DNA of 64,000 nucleotides from Rhodococcus gordoniae (lineage in GTDB: Bacteria; Actinomycetota; Actinomycetes; Mycobacteriales; Mycobacteriaceae). Position 1 is the stretch's first letter, and each line of letters starts with the position of its first letter. This document shows positions 29,518 to 38,572 of this stretch, piece by piece. The notes beneath the pieces were generated by a model. The model saw only the letters and a list, made by a program, of their open reading frames with translations, was not told the DNA's origin and ran no database searches. The stretch is taken from the NCBI RefSeq assembly GCF_001646655.1, contig NZ_LPZN01000006.1, positions 62,001-126,000 on the forward strand, read 5' to 3'. Position numbers and translations under genes: made by a program.

Positions 29518-30546
29518 ATGTCCGATTCGGCGGTATTACCCGTCGTCGATCTGTCCGATCTCGACGGCGACGACACAACACGTACTGCTCTGCTCGATCG
29601 TCTCCGGGTCGCCACCCACGAGATCGGGTTCTTCCATCTCGCCGGCCACGGGATCGACACCGTGCTCGCGGACGACCTCGTCGCCGCGGCCCGCGAGTTC
29701 TTCGCCCTTCCCGAGGCGGACAAGCTCGCCGTCGAGAACATTTACTCGCCTCACTTCCGCGGCTACACCCGCGTCGGTGGCGAGCGCACCCAGGGCAACG
29801 TCGACTGGCGCGAACAACTCGACATCGGTCCGGAGCGCGACGCCGTCGCCGAGATCGGCCCCGACCGTCCCTGGGAGGTGCTGCACGGCCCCAATCTGTG
29901 GCCGGAGCGGATCCCGCGACTGCGCGAACTGGCACTGCGCTGGATCGACGAGGCCGGCAACGTCGGACGCCGGCTGCTCGGTGCCTGGGCCGAATCGCTC
30001 GGCGCCCCGGCCGATCACTTCGAGAAGGCCTTTGCCGATCCCGACCCGCTGCTCAAGATCGCGCGCTATCCCGGGCACGACCGGTCGGTCACCGACCAGG
30101 GAGTAGGCAGTCACAAGGACGTCGGTGCGTTGACGCTGCTGTATCCCGAACCCGGCAGCACCGGATTCCAGGTCGAACTCGACGGTAGCTGGGTCGACAT
30201 CGACCCGCTCCCAGGGCATTTCATCGTCAACATCGGGGAACTCCTCGAGGTCGCCACCGGTGGTTACCTCCAGGCGACGGTCCATCGGGTGCTGCCCCCG
30301 CCCGCGGGCACGGACCGCGTGTCGTTGCCGTTCTTCCTCAATCCCGGCCTCGACCGGGCACTCCCGCCGGTGGAGTTGCCCGCAGAACTCGCAGCAGCCG
30401 CCCGCGGTGTCGGTCCCGACGCGCACGGCGGTACCCTGCACGCCGTCTACGGCCTCAACGCACTCAAATCCCGCCTCCGGGCACACCCGAACGTGGCGGA
30501 GCGTTTTCACGCGGATCTCCTCGCCCGCTTCGCTGCACCCCGATAA
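29518..30546 (+). CDS. isopenicillin-N-synthase-like 2OG-Fe(II) oxygenase
   Basis: Non-haem iron dioxygenase of 342 residues. N-terminal DIOX_N domain (about 8-130) and C-terminal 2OG-Fe(II) domain (about 180-280) with iron ligands His199 and Asp201 (SHKDVGALTLL), His256 (ATVHRV) and the co-substrate Arg267-x-Ser269. ATG 29518 follows GAAAGG; an in-frame ATG 7 codons earlier has no such site. It is the first full-length gene before metQ-metN-metI, so oxidation of a sulfur compound or amino acid brought in by that transporter is a reasonable inference. Substrate unknown. Confidence 0.92.
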   Translation: MSDSAVLPVVDLSDLDGDDTTRTALLDRLRVATHEIGFFHLAGHGIDTVLADDLVAAAREFFALPEADKLAVENIYSPHFRGYTRVGGERTQGNVDWREQLDIGPERDAVAEIGPDRPWEVLHGPNLWPERIPRLRELALRWIDEAGNVGRRLLGAWAESLGAPADHFEKAFADPDPLLKIARYPGHDRSVTDQGVGSHKDVGALTLLYPEPGSTGFQVELDGSWVDIDPLPGHFIVNIGELLEVATGGYLQATVHRVLPPPAGTDRVSLPFFLNPGLDRALPPVELPAELAAAARGVGPDAHGGTLHAVYGLNALKSRLRAHPNVAERFHADLLARFAAPR

Positions 30547-30590
30547 TCGATTCTGTCCGTCCCGCAATCCCTACGGAAGGTATCCACCCG

Positions 30591-31427
30591 ATGTCACTGC
30601 GTCGTATCGTCGTCGCCTCCGCTGCGCTCACCCTCGCGGTGGGTCTCGCGGCCTGCTCGTCGTCCGAAGAGGACGGCACCACCCTCCGGATCTCTGCATC
30701 GTCCACTCCGCACGTCGAGATCCTCGACCACGTCGTGAGCACCGGGGCGCTGGGCGACTACACGCTCGACATCGTCGAGATCACCGGTGAGGTCGATCCC
30801 AACGAATTGCTCGAGGCCGGCGACGTCGACGCGAACTATTTCCAGCACGAGCCCTACCTGACGGACTGGCAGAAGCAGAAGGGTGTCGACGATCTCGTCG
30901 CGGTCGCCGACGTGCACCTCGAGCCGATCGGCCTGTACTCGAACAAGATCGGCTCGCTCGACGAGCTGAAGGACGGCGACACCGTCGCCGTGCCGCGCGA
31001 CACCACCAACTACGCCCGCGCGCTGTACCTGCTCGAATCGGCCGGGCTGATCGAGATGGACGTGCCCTTCGAGGACGCCGACCTGTCGGTGGTCACCGAA
31101 TCGAACATCACCGCCAACCCGAAGAACCTGAACCTCGTCGGCATCGAGCGTCCGCAGCTCGCCCGTCAGCTCGACGACGCGCAGATCACCGCCGCCGTGA
31201 TCAACTCCAACTACGCGCTCGAAGCCGGCCTCGATCCGGCCGACGACGCCATCGTCACCGAGAAGGTGGAGAACAACCCCTTCTCCAACCTGCTCGTCGT
31301 GCGGGCCGAGAACGAGAACGACCCGGCCGTCACCGCTCTCGCCGAGGCTCTCGAATCGCCCGAGACGGCTGTCTGGATCGAGGAGACCTACTCCGGCGCC
31401 GTGCTTCCGGTTCACCCGACGAACTGA
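30591..31427 (+). CDS. metQ: methionine ABC transporter substrate-binding lipoprotein
   Basis: NlpA/MetQ-family lipoprotein of 278 residues. Signal peptide with lipobox LAAC (Cys22) anchors it outside the membrane. Family blocks ANYFQHEPYL, GLYSNKIGSLDEL, VAVPRDTTNYARAL and SNYALEAGLDP are clear. GGAAGG precedes ATG 30591. Stop overlaps metN by one base (TGATGA). MetQ proteins bind methionine and often its sulfoxide. Confidence 0.96.
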   Translation: MSLRRIVVASAALTLAVGLAACSSSEEDGTTLRISASSTPHVEILDHVVSTGALGDYTLDIVEITGEVDPNELLEAGDVDANYFQHEPYLTDWQKQKGVDDLVAVADVHLEPIGLYSNKIGSLDELKDGDTVAVPRDTTNYARALYLLESAGLIEMDVPFEDADLSVVTESNITANPKNLNLVGIERPQLARQLDDAQITAAVINSNYALEAGLDPADDAIVTEKVENNPFSNLLVVRAENENDPAVTALAEALESPETAVWIEETYSGAVLPVHPTN

Positions 31428-32446
31428 TGATCGTCGTCGAGAACCTCGTCAAGACCTTCCCCGGAGCCGGGCGCTCCGGGGAGGTCGCGGCGCTGCGAGG
31501 GGTGTCGCTCGAGATCCCGGACGGCGAGATCTACGGCATCGTGGGCCCGTCCGGATCCGGCAAGTCCACCCTGTTGCGCTGCCTGAACCTGCTCGAGCGG
31601 CCCACCTCGGGACGGATCCTGCTCGGCAAGGACGATCTGTCGACGTTGTCCGGAGCCGATCTGCGTGCGGCCCGTCGCCGGATCGGGACGGTCTTCCAGC
31701 AATTCAACCTGCTGCATTCGCGCACGGTGATCCGGAACGTGGAGTTCCCGCTAGAGGTAGCCGGGGTGAGCAAGGAGCAGCGACGGAAACGAGCCCTGGA
31801 ACTGCTCGATCTCGTCGGCCTGGTGGGCAAGGGGGAGAGCTTCCCGTCGCAGCTGTCCGGTGGTCAGCAACAGCGTGTGGGTATCGCCCGCGCACTCGCG
31901 GCCGAACCGGAGGTACTGCTGTGCGACGAGGCCACGAGCGCCCTGGACCCCGACACCACCGATCAGGTTCTCGATCTCGTCGCCGAGGTGAACAGACGAC
32001 TGGGTGTCACGGTCGTGGTGATCACGCACGAACTCGGGGTGCTGCGCCGGATCTGCACCTCGGCCGCACGTCTCGCCGCAGGGCAGGTCGTCGAGACCGG
32101 CCGGATCGTCGATCTCGTCGCCGATCCCGAATCGGCACTCGGGCACGCACTCGTCCCGGTCGGCACCGACCCGTCGGCGGGATCGGGTGCGGACACGGCT
32201 CTGGTCACCGCAATCGGCGATGCCGCACACGGACCGTGGCTCGCGGAGATGATCCGTGCCCTCGACACCGATGTCGCAGTGGTCGGCGGCCGGGTCGAAC
32301 AGGTCGGCAGCGTCACCGTGGGCCGGATGCGCCTGCGGTTCACGGCGGGCACCGACCGGGCACGCATCGAGGGATTCGTGGCCGAACGCCCGTACCTGAG
32401 CCTGGCCTGGGGGACGGAAGGCGAACTGGAGGGACTCACGGAATGA
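31427..32446 (+). CDS. metN: methionine ABC transporter ATP-binding protein
   Basis: ATPase of the MetNIQ importer, 339 residues. Walker A GPSGSGKST, signature LSGGQQQR, Walker B VLLCDEATSALD. The C-terminal ~80 residues form a NIL domain, which in this family binds methionine and inhibits transport when internal methionine is high. ATG 31427 shares a base with the metQ stop. Confidence 0.96.
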   Translation: MIVVENLVKTFPGAGRSGEVAALRGVSLEIPDGEIYGIVGPSGSGKSTLLRCLNLLERPTSGRILLGKDDLSTLSGADLRAARRRIGTVFQQFNLLHSRTVIRNVEFPLEVAGVSKEQRRKRALELLDLVGLVGKGESFPSQLSGGQQQRVGIARALAAEPEVLLCDEATSALDPDTTDQVLDLVAEVNRRLGVTVVVITHELGVLRRICTSAARLAAGQVVETGRIVDLVADPESALGHALVPVGTDPSAGSGADTALVTAIGDAAHGPWLAEMIRALDTDVAVVGGRVEQVGSVTVGRMRLRFTAGTDRARIEGFVAERPYLSLAWGTEGELEGLTE

Positions 32447-32459
32447 CGGTGCAGGCGCG

Positions 32460-33128
32460 ATGAACAAGCTTCAGTGGTACGACGCCTTCCCGGAAGTGTG
32501 GGAAGCCACCCTCGAGACGCTCTACATGGTTGCCGTGTCGTTCCTGCTCACCATCGTCGGTGGTGTGCTGGTCGGGATCGTATTGCAGTTGACCTCACCG
32601 TCCGGACTGTGGCCCCGCAGGACGCTCAACACCGTTCTCGGTGTGATCGTCAACCTGTTCCGGTCGCTGCCCTTCCTCATTCTGCTGATCGCCCTGATCG
32701 GGTTCACCCGCTTCGTCGTGGGCACCGCGATCGGGCCCACTGCGGCGATCGTGCCGCTCACCATCGGCGCGATCCCGTTCTTCGGCCGGATCGTCGAATC
32801 CGCGTTGCGGGAGGTGCCGCGCGGCCGGGTCGAGGCGGCCCAGGCGATGGGAGCCACGAACCTCCAGATCGTGCGCAAGGTGCTGCTGCCGGAGGCGTTG
32901 TCGCCGCTGATCGCCGGAGCCACCCTCACGCTCGTGCTGCTGGTGGGCTACTCGGCGATGGCCGGCGTCATCGGTGGTGGCGGTCTCGGCGACTTCGCGA
33001 TCGTCTACGGCTACCAGCGGTTCAACACGCCGGTGCTGCTGGTCGCGGTGGTCGTTCTCATCGTGATGGTGCAGATCGTGCAGTCCATCGGTGATCTGAT
33101 GATCCGCAGGCTCGCGCACCGGCGGTGA
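32460..33128 (+). CDS. metI: methionine ABC transporter permease
   Basis: Inner-membrane permease of 222 residues with five hydrophobic segments. The ABC-coupling EAA loop reads EAAQAMGATNLQIVRKVLLPEAL. Starts 13 nt after metN. Last gene of the unit; a hairpin at 33136-33167 separates it from the convergent lipoprotein gene. Confidence 0.96.
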   Translation: MNKLQWYDAFPEVWEATLETLYMVAVSFLLTIVGGVLVGIVLQLTSPSGLWPRRTLNTVLGVIVNLFRSLPFLILLIALIGFTRFVVGTAIGPTAAIVPLTIGAIPFFGRIVESALREVPRGRVEAAQAMGATNLQIVRKVLLPEALSPLIAGATLTLVLLVGYSAMAGVIGGGGLGDFAIVYGYQRFNTPVLLVAVVVLIVMVQIVQSIGDLMIRRLAHRR

Positions 33129-33135
33129 CACCCGG

Positions 33136-33167
33136 GAGCCGGGCGCACCACCGGTGGCGTCCGGCTC
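33136..33167. terminator. bidirectional terminator between metI and the iron lipoprotein gene
   Basis: GAGCCGG (33136-33142) and CCGGCTC (33161-33167) enclose an inner partly self-complementary CACCGGTG. The right arm overlaps the stop codon of the leftward gene. Confidence 0.55.
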
Positions 33168-34230
33168 AGCGGTCGAGCTTCGCGATCGCCTCGTCGATGA
33201 GCGGGATGTAGCGGTCGATCGCCCACGGCACGGTGAGCGGATTGATGATCGACGAGCCGGTGACGAAAGGTTGTTCCTTCGGCGCGACCAGCGACCCGCG
33301 GGCGACCGCCGGGATCTGCCGGTAGACCGGCTGGGCTTCGATCTCGGCGCGGTTCGCCGGGTCGGAGTAGAAGGTGAAGATCAGGTCCGATTCGGACAGC
33401 AGGCCGGCGTTCTCGAGACCGATGACCGCGGAGTCGGTGCCCTCGGTCTCCTCGAGCGTCTCCGCGACCGGGTCGACCGTCAATCCGAGTCCGCGGACCA
33501 TCGCCACCCGTTGTTCATCGGGCATGAACACCCCGAGCGTGCCGGGTCCGGTGTTGTAGATGTAGGAGAACGTCACGTCGGTGTACTCGGGATGGGCAGC
33601 CGCGGCGGCCTCGAAGGTGTCCTCGATCTCGGTGATCAGGCCGAGGGACTCCTCGTGCCGGCCGAGGGCGGTGCCGATGGTCTCGATCTGGTCCTGCCAG
33701 GTGATCGTCCACGGCAGTTCGGGATAGGCGACGGTCGGGGCGATCGCGGACAACAGGTCGTACTGTTCCTGCGTGATCCCGGACCACGGAGCAAGGATGA
33801 CGTCCGGCGCGAGTCGGGCGATCGCCTCGACGTCCACCTCGGCTCCGCCGGTGAACTGTTCGGGCAGCGGCTCGTCACGCTCGGTCAATTCCTCGTGGAT
33901 CCAGGGCAGATATCCCGTTTCGTCGCTGCCCCAGGGATATTCCTCCACACCGATCGGGGTGACACCCAATGCGATCGCCGTCTCGGCCGAGCCCATCCCG
34001 AGCGTGACGACCCGTTCGGGTTGCGCGTCGATCTCGGCGGTCCCCAGTGCGTGTTCGATCACGACGGGCTCGAATTCGCCGGTGAGTGAGTCGTTCGGCT
34101 CGATGTCGGCTCCGGACGAGCAGGCCGTGAGGGCGACGGCGGCGGCGACCAGCACGGCGGTCGCGCGCGGAATGCGCATCAGGGCTACCGGGCGAGGCTC
34201 GCGGCCGGGGCGCAGGGATCGGAGTTTCAT
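33166..34230 (-). CDS. iron-siderophore ABC transporter substrate-binding lipoprotein
   Basis: FecB/FhuD-type periplasmic-binding lipoprotein of 354 residues. Signal peptide with lipobox LTAC (Cys37), then a class III binding fold: QPERVVTLGMGSAETAIALG, a central rigid helix, and LAPDVILAPWSG. ATG 34230 has GAGAGG 6 nt upstream; upstream codons in frame cross the regulatory region. No permease or ATPase gene is adjacent, so it must work with a transporter elsewhere. An IdeR/DtxR-type box 30 bp upstream supports iron control. Confidence 0.92.
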   Translation of the reverse strand: MKLRSLRPGREPRPVALMRIPRATAVLVAAAVALTACSSGADIEPNDSLTGEFEPVVIEHALGTAEIDAQPERVVTLGMGSAETAIALGVTPIGVEEYPWGSDETGYLPWIHEELTERDEPLPEQFTGGAEVDVEAIARLAPDVILAPWSGITQEQYDLLSAIAPTVAYPELPWTITWQDQIETIGTALGRHEESLGLITEIEDTFEAAAAAHPEYTDVTFSYIYNTGPGTLGVFMPDEQRVAMVRGLGLTVDPVAETLEETEGTDSAVIGLENAGLLSESDLIFTFYSDPANRAEIEAQPVYRQIPAVARGSLVAPKEQPFVTGSSIINPLTVPWAIDRYIPLIDEAIAKLDR

Positions 34231-34259
34231 GGGTACCTCTCGGCGATGGGGGCAGATCA

Positions 34260-34278
34260 AGAGGTGAGCCTAACCTTC
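34260..34278 (-). promoter_or_regulatory. IdeR/DtxR-type iron box
   Basis: The 19-mer AGAGGTGAGCCTAACCTTC matches the consensus TTAGGTTAGCCTAACCTAA at 14 of 19 positions by my count, with an intact core. TAGGCT on the minus strand inside the box is a plausible -10, so Fe-IdeR would block initiation of the lipoprotein gene. Confidence 0.75.
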
Positions 34279-34324
34279 TTTCGAGCCCGTCGGTGACCGG
34301 CAGATTTCAGGGTGCCTGTCGGAT

Positions 34325-34390
34325 TCGTGATGTCCCACAAACAGATCACGAGACGCATGTCACATTTGATAGTATTCTGTTATCGAAACC
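34325..34390. promoter_or_regulatory. AT-rich regulatory island with inverted repeats
   Basis: TCGTGAT (34325-34331) and ATCACGA (34345-34351) are inverted copies 13 nt apart. About 15 nt on, TTTGATA (34365-34371) and TATCGAAA (34381-34388) form an interrupted palindrome in an unusually AT-rich patch with TAGTAT (34370-34375) as a possible -10. It lies in the 294-bp gap between the iron lipoprotein and the small membrane gene; the rest of that gap shows nothing clear. Confidence 0.35.
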
Positions 34391-34524
34391 GCTCACGGCC
34401 CGAGCGGAGAAGGGAATGGCCGTAACCGGCTCCCGCGGGGGTTCGCTCGTCACCGACAATTCGTCGACAGGGATGGTGAGTGGACGCGGGAGTGCGGGAG
34501 GGGTCGTTCCGGGGAGGAACGGAG

Positions 34525-34812
34525 ATGCTCATGGTTGCATCCACAGGCAAGAGGCCCGATTCGATACCACGCTCGAGTCGGCGAATTCTCGCGATCATCG
34601 CGCTCACGGGAATGCTCACGATCGGTTTCCTGGCGGCGGTGTTCACCGGGTCCTATCTGATCGGCGGTGCGTTCGCCATGCTGACCGGTGCGTGCATCGT
34701 CCTGGCGCACCTGATGATCGCGCCCGCCTCGATCATCCACGACGACGAGGCGGAGACGGCTGCCCGTTCCGATGTCCGGGGGCGGTGGCATCTTCTCGGA
34801 AGCGGATCCTGA
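34525..34812 (+). CDS. small two-helix membrane protein (95 aa)
   Basis: Unrecognised 95-residue protein. A basic N-terminus (STGKRPDSIPRSSRR) leads into two membrane helices (about 21-42 and 46-66) and a short acidic/cytoplasmic tail. GGAGG 7 nt before ATG 34525 decides the start; GTG 34480 in the same frame is a weaker choice. Lies upstream of the response-regulator-like gene on the same strand. Confidence 0.65.
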   Translation: MLMVASTGKRPDSIPRSSRRILAIIALTGMLTIGFLAAVFTGSYLIGGAFAMLTGACIVLAHLMIAPASIIHDDEAETAARSDVRGRWHLLGSGS

Positions 34813-34878
34813 TCTCGGGCTCCGTCTCCGTACCGCCCCGCGACACGCGGGTTCCCCGGGCGAACCACCGGCCTCGGC

Positions 34879-34884
34879 TAGCAT
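34879..34884 (+). promoter_or_regulatory. -10 box of the response-regulator-like gene
   Basis: TAGCAT, 7 nt, then GTG 34892: leaderless spacing. Supports GTG 34892 over the long upstream extension of the frame. Confidence 0.45.
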
Positions 34885-34891
34885 CGTGCCC

Positions 34892-35290
34892 GTGACCGAC
34901 TCGCTGCGCATCCTCGTCTACAGCGACGATGCGACCGTGCGGCAGCAGGTTCGTGATGCCCTCGGTACCCGCCTGCACCCGGATCTGCCCCCGCTCGACT
35001 ATGTGGAGGTCGCGACACCACCGGTCGTCGTCGAACGCATGCATGCCGGCGACATCGATCTCGCCGTGCTCGACGGTGAATCCGCTCCGGCCGGCGGGAT
35101 GGGGATCGCGAAGCAGCTCGAGGACGAACTCGACTCGTGTCCGCCGATCGTCGTCCTGATCGCCCGCGCCGACGATGAATGGCTGGCCCGCTGGTCGGGC
35201 GCCGAGGTGGCGCTGCGGCATCCGGTCGACCCGATCCGGCTCGGCCGGCAGGTCCTTGCTCTGCTCACCCCCCGCTCCCGCCACTCCTGA
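34892..35290 (+). CDS. response-regulator-like receiver protein preceding nuo
   Basis: 132-residue protein with the fold pattern of a CheY-like receiver (LRILVYSDDATVRQQVRDAL at the N-terminus, DIDLAVLDGE in the middle, PPIVVLIARADDEWL next). The phospho-acceptor position would be Asp in VLDGE; the N-terminal acidic pair is SDD. There is no output domain. M. tuberculosis has an equivalent stand-alone gene (Rv3143) just upstream of nuoA, so position is conserved. Role in nuo control is unproven. Confidence 0.8.
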   Translation: MTDSLRILVYSDDATVRQQVRDALGTRLHPDLPPLDYVEVATPPVVVERMHAGDIDLAVLDGESAPAGGMGIAKQLEDELDSCPPIVVLIARADDEWLARWSGAEVALRHPVDPIRLGRQVLALLTPRSRHS

Positions 35291-35403
35291 CCCTTCGGGC
35301 GCGGCCGGCAGACCGCGAACCTGTATGAGGGGAGGGGAATCTACCCTCCTTCCCGGTGCGGAGCAGCCCGACACGCCGCCCCGAATCGGGGGTGTGAAAT
35401 CGC

Positions 35404-35432
35404 GACAAGTCCGACGCGAACACCACTAGTGT
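35404..35432 (+). promoter_or_regulatory. candidate nuo operon promoter
   Basis: -10 TAGTGT (35427-35432) lies 17 nt after GACAAG (35404-35409). The leader to nuoA would be about 107 nt. The -10 overlaps the palindrome CACTAGTG. The remaining 113 bp up to nuoA show no other clear signal. Confidence 0.4.
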
Positions 35433-35545
35433 GTGCCGTAACTCACATGCCGGCCCTGGGGCGAGGACCCCCGGTGCACGGCGGAGTGGGTGCGCGGGCG
35501 ACGAGAAGGCCCGCGGCCGGATTCGCGCGAGGAACCGGAGGTGGC

Positions 35546-35905
35546 ATGAACGCCTATGTACCGATCCTGGTACTCGGTGGCATCGCGCTGGCCTTCGCGG
35601 TTTTCTCCGTCGCGGTGGCGAGCCTCGCGGGTCCGAGCCGATACAACCGTGCCAAACTCGACGCCTACGAGTGCGGCATCGACCCGACGCCCCAGCCGGT
35701 GGGTGGTGGCCGCTTCCCGGTGAAGTACTACCTCACCGCGATGCTGTTCATCATCTTCGACATCGAGATCGTCTTCCTGTACCCGTGGGCGGTCCACTTC
35801 GACGCGCTCGGCGTCTTCGGTCTGGCAGCGATGGCGCTGTTCATGTTCAACGTCTTCGTCGCCTACGCCTACGAGTGGAAACGAGGAGGCCTGACATGGG
35901 ACTGA
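35546..35905 (+). CDS. nuoA: NADH-quinone oxidoreductase subunit A
   Basis: Membrane subunit of proton-pumping complex I, 119 residues, three helices. [11 protein letters not shown] and [18 protein letters not shown] are signature loops at the quinone/Q-site region. GGAGGTGGC precedes ATG 35546. The 3' end overlaps a small candidate ORF (35896-35997). Confidence 0.97.
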   Translation: MNAYVPILVLGGIALAFAVFSVAVASLAGPSRYNRAKLDAYECGIDPTPQPVGGGRFPVKYYLTAMLFIIFDIEIVFLYPWAVHFDALGVFGLAAMALFMFNVFVAYAYEWKRGGLTWD

Positions 35906-35997
35906 CGCCCTACATGCCCGCCCGGACCTGTTGTACCCGAAGCGGTTACGCGACCCGTCCGGCGGTCGTCCGGTCCGTCCGACTCCGGGGGGAGTGA
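35896..35997 (+). CDS. candidate 33-residue ORF between nuoA and nuoB
   Basis: ATG 35896 overlaps the nuoA end by 10 nt and has GAGGAGG 6 nt upstream, a better ribosome-binding site than most genes here. The peptide begins [17 protein letters not shown] and is Arg-rich. Its stop lies 6 nt before nuoB. It could be a real small protein, a translational coupler, or chance. Its first residues resemble a NuoB start (MGL), so a remnant of a duplicated nuoB start is another possibility. Confidence 0.35.
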   Translation: MGLTPYMPARTCCTRSGYATRPAVVRSVRLRGE

Positions 35998-36003
35998 CAG
36001 GTC

Positions 36004-36558
36004 ATGGGCATCGAGGAGAAGGTTCCCAGCGGTTTCCTGCTCAGCACCGTCGAGACACTCGCCGGGTTCGCACGCAAGGGTTCACTGTGGCCCGCCTCCT
36101 TCGGGCTCGCGTGCTGTGCCATCGAGATGATGGCCACCGCGGGCGGACGCTACGACATCGCCCGATTCGGCATGGAAGCGTTCCGGGCCTCGCCGCGGCA
36201 GGCCGACGTGATGATCGTCGCCGGGCGCGTCAGCCAGAAGATGGCCCCCGCGCTGCGCCGCGTCTACGACCAGATGGTCGAACCGAAGTGGGTGCTCGCA
36301 ATGGGGGTGTGCGCCTCGTCCGGCGGGATGTTCAACAACTACGCGATCGTCCAGGGTGTCGACCACGTCGTCCCCGTCGACATCTATCTCCCGGGCTGTC
36401 CGCCCCGGCCCGAGATGCTCCTCCACGCGATCCTGACACTGCACGAGAAGATCGCACAGATGCCTCTCGGCGTGAACCGGGCCGAGGCGATCCGCGCCGC
36501 GGAGGAAGCCGCCCTGGCCCAGCGTCCGCTCATCGAACTGACGGTGCCGCCGCGATGA
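36004..36558 (+). CDS. nuoB: NADH-quinone oxidoreductase subunit B
   Basis: Peripheral-arm subunit carrying the terminal 4Fe-4S cluster N2 next to the quinone site. 184 residues. Tandem Cys [11 protein letters not shown] plus MGVCASSGG and LPGCPPRPE supply the ligands. ATG 36004 follows GGGGGGAG. Stop overlaps nuoC (ATGA). Confidence 0.98.
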   Translation: MGIEEKVPSGFLLSTVETLAGFARKGSLWPASFGLACCAIEMMATAGGRYDIARFGMEAFRASPRQADVMIVAGRVSQKMAPALRRVYDQMVEPKWVLAMGVCASSGGMFNNYAIVQGVDHVVPVDIYLPGCPPRPEMLLHAILTLHEKIAQMPLGVNRAEAIRAAEEAALAQRPLIELTVPPR

Positions 36559-37271
36559 CCGGTCTCGAACGGACCGGATCCGACCACGACGACCGCGCCG
36601 ACGAGGTGATCGCGGTCCGCCGCGGCATGTTCGGGGTGCGTGGATCCGGTGACACCAGCGGCTACGGACGCCTCGTGCGCCGGGTGACGCTGCCCGGCAG
36701 CACCGACCGTCCCTACGGCGGGTACCTCGACGACCTCGTCGACACCCTCGAGGACGTACTCGACGAACGCTCCGGCGACACCGCGGTGGGTTACGCCGAC
36801 GCGGTGGAGAAGATCGTCGTGCACCGCCACCAACTGACCGCCTTCGTCCGCCGCGAGCAGCTGCCCCTCGTGGCCGGCACCCTGCGCGACCATCCCGCGC
36901 TCCGATTCGAGCTGTGCCTCGGGGTGTCGGGCGTGCACTATCCGCAGGAGACGGGCCGGGAACTGCACGCGGTGTATCCACTCGTCTCGATCACCCACAA
37001 CCGCCGCATGCGTCTCGAGGTCGCGATCCCCGACAGCGACCCGCACGTCCCGTCGCTGTACCGCATCTACCCGACGAACGACTGGCACGAACGCGAGACC
37101 TACGACTTCTTCGGGATCGTCTTCGACGGTCATCCCGCGCTCACGCGCATCGAGATGCCCGACGACTGGCGCGGGCACCCCCAGCGCAAGGACTACCCTC
37201 TCGGCGGAATCCCCGTGGAGTACAAGGGAGCCCGGATCCCGCCACCCGACGAACGGAGGGCGTACACGTGA
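36555..37271 (+). CDS. nuoC: NADH-quinone oxidoreductase subunit C
   Basis: Peripheral-arm 30-kDa subunit, 238 residues, separate from NuoD. The signature [17 protein letters not shown] and [15 protein letters not shown] are intact. ATG overlaps nuoB and the stop shares a base with the nuoD ATG. Confidence 0.97.
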   Translation: MTGLERTGSDHDDRADEVIAVRRGMFGVRGSGDTSGYGRLVRRVTLPGSTDRPYGGYLDDLVDTLEDVLDERSGDTAVGYADAVEKIVVHRHQLTAFVRREQLPLVAGTLRDHPALRFELCLGVSGVHYPQETGRELHAVYPLVSITHNRRMRLEVAIPDSDPHVPSLYRIYPTNDWHERETYDFFGIVFDGHPALTRIEMPDDWRGHPQRKDYPLGGIPVEYKGARIPPPDERRAYT

Positions 37272-38572
37272 TGAGCGAACCCGCCGGCGAGACCGTCTTC
37301 GACGCCGTCGGACGCGACTGGGACGACATCGCCGCCGCCGTGCGCGACAGCGGTGAGGACCACATCGTCGTCAACATGGGACCCCAGCACCCGTCCACCC
37401 ACGGCGTCCTGCGCCTGATCCTCGAGATCGACGGCGAGACGGTCACCGAGGCGCGTTGCGGAATCGGGTATCTCCACACCGGAATCGAGAAGAATCTCGA
37501 ATACCGCAACTGGACCCAGGGCGTCACCTTCGTCACGCGCATGGACTACCTCGCGCCGTTCCACAACGAGACCGCCTACTGCCTCGGTGTCGAGAAACTC
37601 CTCGGCATCGAGGATCTCGTCCCCGAACGCGCGCAGGTCGTGCGGGTGATGCTGATGGAACTCAACCGCATCTCCTCGCATCTGGTGGCGCTGGCCACCG
37701 GCGGCATGGAACTCGGTGCGACGACACCGATGCTGTTCGGATTCCGCGAGCGCGAACTGATCCTCGACGTCTTCGAGACGATCACCGGACTGCGGATGAA
37801 CCACTCCTACATCCGGCCCGGCGGACTCTCCCAGGACCTGCCCGACGAGGCCGTGCCGATGATCCGCGACCTGCTCGCCGTGCTGCCCGCCCGGCTCGCC
37901 GATCTCGAAGCGTTGTTCACCGACAATCCGATCTTCATCTCGCGCACCCGAGACATCGGCTGCCTCGATCTCACCGGATGCATGGCCCTCGGCGTCACCG
38001 GCCCGATCCTCCGATCGACCGGACTGCCCTACGATCTGCGCCGCGCCGAACCCTATTGCGGTTACGAGACCTACGAGTTCGACATCGTCACCGCCGAGGG
38101 ATCCGACTGCTACGCGCGCTATCTCGTGCGGATCGGGGAGATGCGCGAGTCGCTGAAGATCGTCGAGCAGTGCCTCGACCGGCTCCGTCCCGGCCCGGTG
38201 ATGGTGCAGGACGGCAAGATCGCCTGGCCGTCGAAACTCCGGCTCGGACCGGACGGGCTCGGCAACTCGCCCGACCACATCCGCCACATCATGGGCGAAT
38301 CGATGGAGGGCCTGATCCACCATTTCAAACTCGTCACCGAAGGTATCCGAGTCCCGGCGGGACAGGTCTACATCGGTGTCGAATCGCCGCGCGGCGAGCT
38401 CGGCGTCCACCTGGTCAGCGACGGTGGCACGCGGCCCTACCGCGTGCACTACCGCGATCCCTCGTTCACGAATCTGCAGGCCGTCGCGGCGATGTGCGAG
38501 GGCGGCATGGTCTCCGACGTCATCGCCGCCGTCGCCAGCATCGACCCGGTGATGGGGGGAGTGGACCGATGA
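37271..38572 (+). CDS. nuoD: NADH-quinone oxidoreductase subunit D
   Basis: 49-kDa subunit forming the quinone pocket with NuoB, 433 residues. [22 protein letters not shown] and the C-terminal [13 protein letters not shown] are diagnostic. ATG 37271 (GTG 37268 just before it is an alternative). Stop overlaps nuoE (ATGA). Confidence 0.98.
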   Translation: MSEPAGETVFDAVGRDWDDIAAAVRDSGEDHIVVNMGPQHPSTHGVLRLILEIDGETVTEARCGIGYLHTGIEKNLEYRNWTQGVTFVTRMDYLAPFHNETAYCLGVEKLLGIEDLVPERAQVVRVMLMELNRISSHLVALATGGMELGATTPMLFGFRERELILDVFETITGLRMNHSYIRPGGLSQDLPDEAVPMIRDLLAVLPARLADLEALFTDNPIFISRTRDIGCLDLTGCMALGVTGPILRSTGLPYDLRRAEPYCGYETYEFDIVTAEGSDCYARYLVRIGEMRESLKIVEQCLDRLRPGPVMVQDGKIAWPSKLRLGPDGLGNSPDHIRHIMGESMEGLIHHFKLVTEGIRVPAGQVYIGVESPRGELGVHLVSDGGTRPYRVHYRDPSFTNLQAVAAMCEGGMVSDVIAAVASIDPVMGGVDR

